Below are positions 16,718 to 23,378 of a stretch of 64,000 bases of DNA, piece by piece. The stretch is from Cyclobacteriaceae bacterium (GTDB taxonomy: Bacteria; Bacteroidota; Bacteroidia; Cytophagales; Cyclobacteriaceae), in contig JAEUUA010000018.1 in NCBI GenBank assembly GCA_016787755.1, forward strand, positions 310,001 through 374,000, given 5' to 3'. Position numbers and translations under genes: made by a program. The stretch's first letter is position 1. Every line of letters starts with the position of its first letter. The notes under the pieces were generated by a model. It saw only the letters and a list, made by a program, of their open reading frames with translations. It ran no database searches and was not told the DNA's origin.

Positions 16718-16957
16718 ATGATGAGTAACAGTTCGACAATGAGCGCAGGTGTAACACTGCTTTCTACAATTACGTGTCCAAGCTGTAGTTTCAAAAAAGA
16801 AGAAACTATGCCAACAGATGCTTGTCAATACTTCTATGAGTGCGAAAATTGCAGAACCCTCCTTAAGCCGGTTCAAGGAGATTGCTGTGTTTTTTGTTCG
16901 TACGGAACTGTCAAATGTCCTCCGATGCAATTGCAGAAATCTTGTTGTGCGAAGTGA
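16718..16957 (+). CDS. Small Cys-rich zinc-ribbon-like protein (GDCCVFCSYG motif)
   Basis: 79 residues with nine Cys. It contains TCPSCSFKK, ECENCRTLL and the block GDCCVFCSYGTVKCPP, which I recognise as a conserved small protein often found in metal-resistance or mobile regions. CxxC pairs suggest zinc or soft-metal binding. The ATGs at 16718 and 16721 are adjacent and either may be used. It is the last rightward gene of the region; the next gene is convergent and its stop lies one base away. Confidence 0.75.
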   Translation: MMSNSSTMSAGVTLLSTITCPSCSFKKEETMPTDACQYFYECENCRTLLKPVQGDCCVFCSYGTVKCPPMQLQKSCCAK

Positions 16958-16958
16958 A

Positions 16959-17747
16959 TTACTTTACACCGATTTGGTCAATCACTCGACATAGTACTTT
17001 AAGAGCGTCAGTACTTCCGTTGTGCTCACCCTTTTCAAAATCTCCATCAATACTTGCCATTTGATTTGTAACGTGTGCAAAACAAATCACACTTTTATTT
17101 TGTGCTTCCGCAAAAGCATATAATGCTGAAGCTTCCATTTCCACAGCGTGAATACCAATGCTTTTATAGTGATTGATGGCTTCCTCTGTTTCACGATAAG
17201 GAGCATCGGTAGTCCATGTAGAGCCTGTAAATATCTTCAATCCGAGGTTATCAAAAGCACCATTTAATTTTTTTTTCAGACCGTTATTCAAGAAACTAAA
17301 TTGAGACGCTGGTAGGTAATGGTAACTTGTGCCTTCATCCCTAACCGCTTTTTCAATAAGAATAAAATAGGGAGGTTCCATTGGCTGCGCCAGTTGACCT
17401 GATGACGTCATGCTTAATAGAAGTTTGCAACCAGAGGCAAAGAGTTGCTCTGCAAGTAACACTGCAAAGGATGCACCGACTGCTCTTCCAATAATACCCA
17501 CTTTAATATCATTGTGAGTAAACTCAAACAGCTTGGTATGATAGCAAGCCCAAGCCTTATTCAGTTTTGCATTGTATTTCTGAATGACATACTCTTCAAT
17601 ATCCCCATCGGGATCAAGAATACATATTTCTGGAATAACCAACTCTGTTATTCCTTTTTGTCTTCGCGCTTCACGTAAAAGATTTTCAGGTTGAAATACC
17701 GAAGGTTTATAAGCATACTTATGGTTGAGAATAGGTGCGTCTTTCAT
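16959..17747 (-). CDS. Nucleoside phosphorylase family protein (PNP/UDP phosphorylase-like)
   Basis: 262 residues. Recognisable parts are the phosphate/substrate region VGIIGRAVGASFAVLLAEQL, LLSMTSSGQL, and the signature GIHAVEMEASALYAFAEAQ with the conserved Met-Glu that binds the ribose. The length fits uridine/purine phosphorylases or MTA/SAH nucleosidases; which nucleoside it uses is not clear. Its ATG overlaps the stop of the tiny ORF upstream, and it closes the leftward operon with the sulfur-handling genes. In that setting a role in sulfur-containing nucleoside salvage is possible, but is inference. Confidence 0.8.
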   Translation of the reverse strand: MKDAPILNHKYAYKPSVFQPENLLREARRQKGITELVIPEICILDPDGDIEEYVIQKYNAKLNKAWACYHTKLFEFTHNDIKVGIIGRAVGASFAVLLAEQLFASGCKLLLSMTSSGQLAQPMEPPYFILIEKAVRDEGTSYHYLPASQFSFLNNGLKKKLNGAFDNLGLKIFTGSTWTTDAPYRETEEAINHYKSIGIHAVEMEASALYAFAEAQNKSVICFAHVTNQMASIDGDFEKGEHNGSTDALKVLCRVIDQIGVK

Positions 17748-17881
17748 TTTTTAGAGGTCAATGTATCCGACTCTACAATCCAATTTGTCAGATCATATAA
17801 TGTGTCCAAATTGGGATACCCTGATCCTGTTTTTGCAATTGTATAGTGGTGCGCATCATTCAACAGGAAAAGTATTTTCAT
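17744..17881 (-). CDS. 45-residue hypothetical protein
   Basis: A short ORF starting MKILFLLNDAHHYTIAKTGS, with an ATG 14 bases after the MFS gene stop and a stop that overlaps the phosphorylase start in an ATGA arrangement. The tight coupling on both sides argues that it is translated. The first strand-like stretch KILFLLND resembles the start of DsrE-type small sulfur-carrier proteins, but the length is far too short to assign it. It may be a truncated copy. Confidence 0.5.
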   Translation of the reverse strand: MKILFLLNDAHHYTIAKTGSGYPNLDTLYDLTNWIVESDTLTSKK

Positions 17882-17895
17882 AGAGTATTAGTATT

Positions 17896-19146
17896 TTAAT
17901 GCGTGAGTTGAAATTTAAATTCAGGTATGGTCGTTTGCTTTTTCGCACAACTCATTCTGAACTTGACGATCAGAGATGATGTAACAGTTAGTACTCCAAT
18001 AGTTAGGATCGGAGCAACAAGTCCGAAACGATCGGCAATTAAACCAGTAAGTATTGCGCCAATAGCATAACCGAGGTCTCTCCATAATCTGAAAATACCA
18101 ATGCTTTTTGGGCGTTGATCCGGATGTGTGTAGTCTGATATGGCGGCTAGAAATGTTGGATAAACGATGGCTGTTCCGATACCGAGTAAAGAAGACAATA
18201 TGATAAACCATGAAAAGGAATTAGCATTAACCATTCCAAGCAAAGCCATTCCTTGAATCAACATGCCGATGAATAACAATGTCTTCTTACAATATCTATC
18301 GGCCAATTTCCCTGTGTACAATTGGCCAAGTCCCCACACAGCCGGATACGTGGCTACAATGATTCCGGTTTCGTGAAGATCAAATCCTTTTGAAATAAGA
18401 AGCAGCGGAAAAAGTCCCCAAACCATTCCATCATTCAGATTATTGACGAGCCCTGCTTGTGTAATGGAGCCAAGATTTTTGTGATGCCATGTGATTTCCC
18501 AAAACAGATTCTTCAGCTTCGGAATATTGCTTGAGGTGGCTTCGAGTTGTACGTGTTTGATTGTGTCTTTAATAAATAACCAACTCATTAACAAGCCAAT
18601 TATGGCCATAGCTATTCCTATGTAAAACGGATAAGGACGTAATCCATAATTGTTAGCGATCCATCCTGTTAAGAAAGCAATAAAGGCAAGTGCGACATAT
18701 CCTGCGAACTCATTCAATCCCATTGCAAAGCCGCGATTTTTTTCTCCAACCAAATCAATCTTCATTACAACCGTGCTTGACCAAGTTAGTCCTTGACTAA
18801 TACCAAGTAAAATATTAGCCGCGATGATCCAGTTCCAGTTAGGTGCATAGATAAGAAGAATGGGTACAGGCAGCGCGAACAACCAACCAATGATTAACAA
18901 ATTTTTTCTACCATAGCGATTAGCTAAAATACCTGTGTAGTAGTTGGTGATTGCTTTCGTTATACCAAAGACAACAATGAAAGAAAGGATTGCAGTTTTG
19001 GCAGCCATCCCGAAATCAACTTCAGCAATTTGTGGAATAATGGTTCGTTCTAAACCAATCATGCCACCAACAAATGCGTTGACGATCACAAGCAAAGTGA
19101 ATTGCTTCCAGTTTTCTTTCAAGCCCAGTTCAATGGATGTATTCAT
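17896..19146 (-). CDS. Major facilitator superfamily transporter
   Basis: 416 residues with 12 predicted membrane helices, the MFS loop motif NRYGRKNLLIIG after helix 2 and its repeat ADRYCKKTLLFIG after helix 8. It has no large loop domains. The ligand is unknown. The start lies 8 bases from the stop of the rhodanese-MBL gene, in the same operon as an ArsR-type regulator, so it may export a toxic product or take up a sulfur compound; that is inference. Confidence 0.88.
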   Translation of the reverse strand: MNTSIELGLKENWKQFTLLVIVNAFVGGMIGLERTIIPQIAEVDFGMAAKTAILSFIVVFGITKAITNYYTGILANRYGRKNLLIIGWLFALPVPILLIYAPNWNWIIAANILLGISQGLTWSSTVVMKIDLVGEKNRGFAMGLNEFAGYVALAFIAFLTGWIANNYGLRPYPFYIGIAMAIIGLLMSWLFIKDTIKHVQLEATSSNIPKLKNLFWEITWHHKNLGSITQAGLVNNLNDGMVWGLFPLLLISKGFDLHETGIIVATYPAVWGLGQLYTGKLADRYCKKTLLFIGMLIQGMALLGMVNANSFSWFIILSSLLGIGTAIVYPTFLAAISDYTHPDQRPKSIGIFRLWRDLGYAIGAILTGLIADRFGLVAPILTIGVLTVTSSLIVKFRMSCAKKQTTIPEFKFQLTH

Positions 19147-19154
19147 AAAATCGT

Positions 19155-20273
19155 TCAGCTAATGGCGCAATGATTTCCCCCGGCTTCAAGATCGCTAAGC
19201 ACTACATCTTCTTCATGCGAGCCTTTCTTATTAAGTGAAGCTATCAAGAGGTAGTTAGGTGGTGTTGGCGGAATTCGTGACAGTGTAAATTTTATAAACT
19301 CTTTCTCGCTTAATTTCAGAAGATCAAGTTTCTCCTTTACTGCGGATAATGTCTCACCAATTAATGTGTCATCAAAATAAACTGCTTTGGAAGTGTGTGC
19401 AGGCAATACCAACAAAGAGTTTGTTAGTGAGAATAACATGCTTAGTGAATGATGAAGTTGCTTAGATTTAATAATAGTCTCTCCTTCATTGGCTTTAAGG
19501 TCAGGCCTTCCTACGCCATCGATGAATAATGTATCTCCCGTAATAAGAGCATCATCATCAACCTTTATAGTTGTGCTCTCCAATGTATGTCCCGGAGTAT
19601 GTAAAAATTGAAGCTTAGAATTTCCAACAGAGATTACTTCTTTATCTGATATAGGAGTAAAAGAATATTCTACAACAGCCTTGTCAATGAGAAGATGTTT
19701 TGCTCCGCTGGCCATCGCCAGTTCTTTTGTTCGCGAAACATAGTCTGCATGAATATGTGTGTCGGTTACAAACTTGATTGTCCAACCATTTTCTTTTGCA
19801 AATTGTTGATAGATTTTCGGTTCCAGTGCTGCATCAATAACGATAGCTTCATTTACTGAACCAATCAGATAAGATAATACTCCTTTCGCTGGTCTGCGCA
19901 CCTGAATGATTTTAAGACCTGATGCAAAAGTAATTTCAGCTTTATTCCATGCGTAGTTCCAAGCCTTCATACCACCTTCTAAGGAATAAGCTTTAATCCC
20001 CTTTTTGCCCAGAGCTTCAGAAGCGATGAGACTTGTTTTTCCTGCTGCACAAACTGTAACGACAGTTGTATTTTCAGGAATGGTGATTTCATCTAACACG
20101 GTGGTGTTACCGCTATTCAATCTCATGTATGCATCCAAGTGAGTGCTTTCTGCTATTTGCCATTCTTTACGTTGATCAATTGGTCTAACATCCAGAATAA
20201 ATACCTTTTGTTTTTTGTTCAGCTGTTCCTGAAGTTCAGTAACAGATATTTTCTTATCGTCCATGCTTGTCAA
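19155..20273 (-). CDS. Rhodanese + metallo-beta-lactamase fold protein (persulfide dioxygenase-like)
   Basis: 372 residues. The N-terminal rhodanese domain (about 1-110) has VFILDVRP and an active-site loop VCAAGKTS with a catalytic Cys. The C-terminal MBL domain carries the metal ligands THIHADYVS, PGHTLEST and GDTLFIDGVGRPDL, as in ETHE1-type persulfide dioxygenases. In that family the metal centre oxidises glutathione persulfide and the rhodanese moves sulfane sulfur. It is second in the leftward operon after the ArsR-rhodanese regulator gene (5-base gap). Order rhodanese first, MBL second is a known variant of such fusions. Confidence 0.87.
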   Translation of the reverse strand: MTSMDDKKISVTELQEQLNKKQKVFILDVRPIDQRKEWQIAESTHLDAYMRLNSGNTTVLDEITIPENTTVVTVCAAGKTSLIASEALGKKGIKAYSLEGGMKAWNYAWNKAEITFASGLKIIQVRRPAKGVLSYLIGSVNEAIVIDAALEPKIYQQFAKENGWTIKFVTDTHIHADYVSRTKELAMASGAKHLLIDKAVVEYSFTPISDKEVISVGNSKLQFLHTPGHTLESTTIKVDDDALITGDTLFIDGVGRPDLKANEGETIIKSKQLHHSLSMLFSLTNSLLVLPAHTSKAVYFDDTLIGETLSAVKEKLDLLKLSEKEFIKFTLSRIPPTPPNYLLIASLNKKGSHEEDVVLSDLEAGGNHCAIS

Positions 20274-20278
20274 TTATT

Positions 20279-20941
20279 TCAGTTCATTTCAATAGGTAAT
20301 CCCATCAGAGACCAATCAGGAAAACCTTCTTCAAGGCGTGTTGCCTTGTATCCTGCTTTATTTAATACCGCCACTGCTTCATCTGCATAAACACAGAAAG
20401 GTCCACGGCAGTATGCTATAATCTCAGAGCGTTTAGGAAGTTCATTTATTCGTTGTTTCAATTCATCAATGGGAATTGAGATAGCGTTTGCAATACGACC
20501 TTTGTTGAATTCTGTGGTAGGACGAACATCAAGGATGGTAATCTTTCCCGATTCTAATTTTTGTAAAAGTCCTTCGATAGTGACGGACTCAAATTTGAAT
20601 TTGGATTGCCTGAAATCCTTAACCAGTTTTTCAATAGTAGCAATACGTTCAACACCCAATTCGCGTAACGCTTTCCATGCCTTGAATACATTACTGTTCG
20701 CTAACCTGTAATAGATAAAATTTCCCTGACGATTGACGTCAACGAGTTGCGCTTGCTTTAATACTTGTAAATGTTGAGAAGCATTAGCAATCGGCAAGCT
20801 GGTTTGTTCAGCAATCTGCTCGACTGAAAAATCTCCCTGCGCAAGCAATTCAATGATTTCCAGACGATGTGGATTGGCTAGTGACTTGGTGATCCTGGCC
20901 AGTTCACCATATACTCTATCCTTGAATTCTCTTTTGTTCAT
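20279..20941 (-). CDS. ArsR-family regulator fused to a rhodanese domain
   Basis: 220 residues. The N-terminal winged helix (about 8-95) shows LANPHRLEIIELLAQGDFSVEQIA and a recognition helix IANASQHLQVLK, as in ArsR/SmtB repressors. The C-terminal rhodanese domain (about 120-215) has ILDVRPTTEF and the loop YCRGPFCVYADEA with the catalytic Cys. Such fusions are thought to sense sulfane sulfur or related species. It heads the leftward operon and probably represses it: a 34-bp perfect palindrome lies 47 bases upstream of its start. Confidence 0.88.
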   Translation of the reverse strand: MNKREFKDRVYGELARITKSLANPHRLEIIELLAQGDFSVEQIAEQTSLPIANASQHLQVLKQAQLVDVNRQGNFIYYRLANSNVFKAWKALRELGVERIATIEKLVKDFRQSKFKFESVTIEGLLQKLESGKITILDVRPTTEFNKGRIANAISIPIDELKQRINELPKRSEIIAYCRGPFCVYADEAVAVLNKAGYKATRLEEGFPDWSLMGLPIEMN

Positions 20942-20987
20942 GGTCTTATCGTGTAAAGCATTAAGACAACAAAGGAAGCAGGATAGT

Positions 20988-21021
20988 TCAAACTATTCAA
21001 TAAATTTATTGAATAGTTTGA
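20988..21021. promoter_or_regulatory. 34-bp perfect palindrome, operator of the ArsR-rhodanese operon
   Basis: Half-site TCAAACTATTCAATAAA with its exact reverse complement following directly. It lies between the regulator gene start (20941) and the stop of the recombinase gene (21029). On the minus strand a TTG inside it is 20 bases from TTCCTTTG (one base off TAnnTTTG), so a promoter probably starts in the palindrome and would be blocked by repressor binding. Confidence 0.75.
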
Positions 21022-21028
21022 TTTGCCA

Positions 21029-22261
21029 TTAAATTACACCTAAAGCAAGCTTGTCCTTGAGTTTACACATATCATTACTTACTTTTTTCTGGACAATTTT
21101 TCCGTAAATCTGGGTAGTTCTAATATCAGAATGACCCAATAGCTCCATAGTCGTTTCCATGGGTACATCATTCAATAACAGGACAGTGGTGGCGAACGTA
21201 TGTCTAGCAGTGTGGGTAGTTAGTTTCTTTTTGATGCCGCACAAATCAGCAATTTCTTTTAAATACCCATTGTAACGTTGGTTGCTATTCATGGGCAAGA
21301 GCCTATTATTGATTTTGCAATAAGGATGATTTTTATACTTTTCAATAATTTTCAAAGGAATAGGGAGCAAAGGAATGTTTTCCATATTGTCAGTTTTTTG
21401 ACGATCCCGGATAATCCATTTATTGCCATCTATTCCAATTGTAACATCATCAGGACTAAGCTCTTCGGCATCTCCGTAGGCGTATCCCGTATAACAGCTG
21501 AAGATATAGCAATCACGCACTTCCATCAACCGTTCAATGAATAAATCTTTTTCACACATCCTCTTCAATTCCTCTTGATCTAGAAAATCGCGTTTTACAT
21601 TTTTATAAGAGCATTTAAAATTTGTAAACGGACTAACTACCACGTATTCCAGTGTAACTGCATACTTCATTACCTGCTTTAGATCTTTTGCATATTTCAT
21701 AGCAGTATTGTGACCAATTTTTTCCACTGTTCTGAGATAATGTTGAAACTCTGCGATAAAACTCAGTTTGGTTTCCTCCAGTAAGATGTCTGACTTTTTG
21801 ATTTTATGCTTTAAGAAATTTATGCACTTTCCTCTTAGAATTTGAAATCGCTTATAACGCCCCTCTGAAATATCTTCTATTTCTTTTTTCTCTGAAAGGT
21901 GTTGTAGGTACTGATCAAAAAGCTGGAGGAAAGTTTTCTTGATCTCCTTGTTCCCTTTATAGCAATTCTTAACATCCTCTGCTGAAACATGTTCCCTTGT
22001 TGACAACAAGATGTTGTAATGTTTCAAGATGTCAGCCTTAGCAAGAGTAAGAAAATCATTTATCGATCGCGCATCGGAAGAGTTCGGGAGAGCAAGATTA
22101 CTGTCGGTGTCCCAATGTTTTGGGAAGATTTGTTTACCGGTTGAAAATTCTGCACGTTGACCACCAACGGTTATCCTTGTCCAAATGGGTGCAAGGCCTT
22201 GTTTGTTCATCTTAGATTTCTTCAGAACAAAGAGTACTGAGAATGATTGATTGAAGTTCAT
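21029..22261 (-). CDS. Tyrosine recombinase / integrase of the Bacteroidetes mobile-element type
   Basis: 410 residues with an N-terminal arm-binding domain (about 1-90, VLKKSKMNKQGLAPIWTRITV), a SAM-like core-binding domain (about 100-215), and a catalytic domain. The visible catalytic residues are HTARHTF (HxxR), LLGHSDIRTT (second His) and QIYGKI (nucleophile Tyr). The usual first Arg is replaced in CYTGYAYGDAEEL, as in IntDOT-type recombinases. The gene is next to the 3' end of tRNA-Lys, which suggests that it integrated an element there. Direct repeats that may bind its arm domain are found just upstream. Confidence 0.9.
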   Translation of the reverse strand: MNFNQSFSVLFVLKKSKMNKQGLAPIWTRITVGGQRAEFSTGKQIFPKHWDTDSNLALPNSSDARSINDFLTLAKADILKHYNILLSTREHVSAEDVKNCYKGNKEIKKTFLQLFDQYLQHLSEKKEIEDISEGRYKRFQILRGKCINFLKHKIKKSDILLEETKLSFIAEFQHYLRTVEKIGHNTAMKYAKDLKQVMKYAVTLEYVVVSPFTNFKCSYKNVKRDFLDQEELKRMCEKDLFIERLMEVRDCYIFSCYTGYAYGDAEELSPDDVTIGIDGNKWIIRDRQKTDNMENIPLLPIPLKIIEKYKNHPYCKINNRLLPMNSNQRYNGYLKEIADLCGIKKKLTTHTARHTFATTVLLLNDVPMETTMELLGHSDIRTTQIYGKIVQKKVSNDMCKLKDKLALGVI

Positions 22262-22362
22262 AGCTTAACATTTTTAAGTGTTAGAACTCGTTCATTTCTT
22301 GTTGCAAGGATTCAAAATGAGATCAGTTAGTGTGATACTCAGTGGAGCACAAACTTGTCCGA

Positions 22363-22407
22363 GGGTACCAAGTAACAAATTCTGACTAGGTACCCGAATA
22401 GGTACCC
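22363..22407. repeat. Three GGTACC-cored repeats between integrase and tRNA-Lys
   Basis: GGGTACC at 22363-22369 and two copies of TAGGTACCC (22387-22395 and 22399-22407) separated by three bases. They are placed between the integrase start and the tRNA gene, where arm-type binding sites of integrases are usual. The binding role is inference. Confidence 0.45.
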
Positions 22408-22452
22408 TAGGAGTTGATTTTGATTGTTATTAATTGGGTGGCTAAAAAACGA

Positions 22453-22485
22453 AAAACCGCACAAAAATTATCTTTGAGCGGTTTT
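22453..22485 (-). terminator. Hairpin terminator downstream of tRNA-Lys
   Basis: Arms AAAACCGC (22453-22460) and GCGGTTTT (22478-22485) form an 8-bp stem. On the minus strand it ends in a T-rich tract, and it begins 24 bases after the tRNA 3' end. Confidence 0.6.
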
Positions 22486-22508
22486 AGTTTCAATTACTTT
22501 AATAAAAG

Positions 22509-22581
22509 TGATCCCGCTGGGATTCGAACCCAGGACCCATACATTAAAAGTGTATTGCTCTACCAGCTGAGCTACGGAATC
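22509..22581 (-). tRNA. tRNA-Lys (anticodon UUU)
   Basis: A complete 73-base cloverleaf on the minus strand. The acceptor arms GATTCCG and CGGGATC pair with one G-T; the D arm is GCTC...GAGC; the anticodon stem ATACA/TGTAT holds the loop CTTTTAA; the T arm is CTGGG TTCGAAT CCCAG; the discriminator base is A. The 3' CCA is not encoded. The 3' end faces the integrase gene, so it is the probable integration target. Confidence 0.96.
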
Positions 22582-22640
22582 ATTAAATCTTGTCTAAATT
22601 GCGGTCTTTTCCGTAATTGAGGTCGCAAAGGTAGCAGGAT

Positions 22641-23378
22641 ATGAAAAATATACAAACCCCGTTTTTAAAAATTCTTATCTTAAGTGGTGCTATTTTTTCG
22701 TACCAATTTGCTCATGCTGATTATGTGCCCGCACAACTAAGCCGAGGCGATTCTTTATTCGCAAAAAAACAATACACTCAATCCTTTGAACTCTATCAAA
22801 GTCTGCTGCAAAGTGGCCGATACTCACCTGCCATGCTCCTTAAAATGGCATACATTCAGGAAGGTCTTGGGAGTATTAGCCTATCACTCTATTATTTAAA
22901 TCTTTATTACCTGGCCAGTGGCGATGAGCAAGCATTAAGCAAGATGGAAGAACTTGCCGAAAAAAATAGATTGCAGGGATACGAGAATACGGAGACTGCC
23001 CGCATCTTCTTCTTGATTAAAAAGTATAGTTATTATTTCTCAGCAGCATTAGCGGCTCTGGTTGTCTTGTTAGTAACTCTTCAATACAAGCGAAAAAGAA
23101 ATGAATTAAGCGCAAAGCCCTTTATAATTCCTATTGCATTGGCGATCATGCTGCTTGCTCTTCACGTTAATATTTCCTATGAGTCTCCTATGGCCATTGT
23201 AACAAACTCAAATACGTACTTGATGAGCGGTCCATCGGCAGGAGCCAATGTTGTGAGCCTTATAAATGAAGGTCATAAACTGAAAATCAAAGACAAAAAA
23301 GATGTGTGGTTAAAAGTAGAGTGGGGCGATAAAGATGTTTTTATAAAAGAACAAAACGTGTTACCCGTCATGCTTTAA
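22641..23378 (+). CDS. TPR and SH3-like domain membrane protein (BatE-like)
   Basis: 245 residues: a signal peptide (about 1-26), TPR-like helices (RGDSLFAKKQYTQSFELYQSL and following, about 33-110), two membrane helices (about 133-150 and 158-175), and a C-terminal SH3-like region (LMSGPSAGANVVSLINEGHKLKI, WLKVEWGDKDVFI). This order resembles the TPR/SH3 proteins near Bat-type gene clusters in Bacteroidetes, though no von Willebrand-type partners are here. Its stop overlaps the stop of the convergent large gene by four bases. Confidence 0.75.
   Translation: MKNIQTPFLKILILSGAIFSYQFAHADYVPAQLSRGDSLFAKKQYTQSFELYQSLLQSGRYSPAMLLKMAYIQEGLGSISLSLYYLNLYYLASGDEQALSKMEELAEKNRLQGYENTETARIFFLIKKYSYYFSAALAALVVLLVTLQYKRKRNELSAKPFIIPIALAIMLLALHVNISYESPMAIVTNSNTYLMSGPSAGANVVSLINEGHKLKIKDKKDVWLKVEWGDKDVFIKEQNVLPVML

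Noticed and set aside
1..21028. Second copy of the tRNA-Lys 3' end as the left island boundary
   Set aside because: None noticed in reading the left part; it may lie outside the window. A proper search would be needed.
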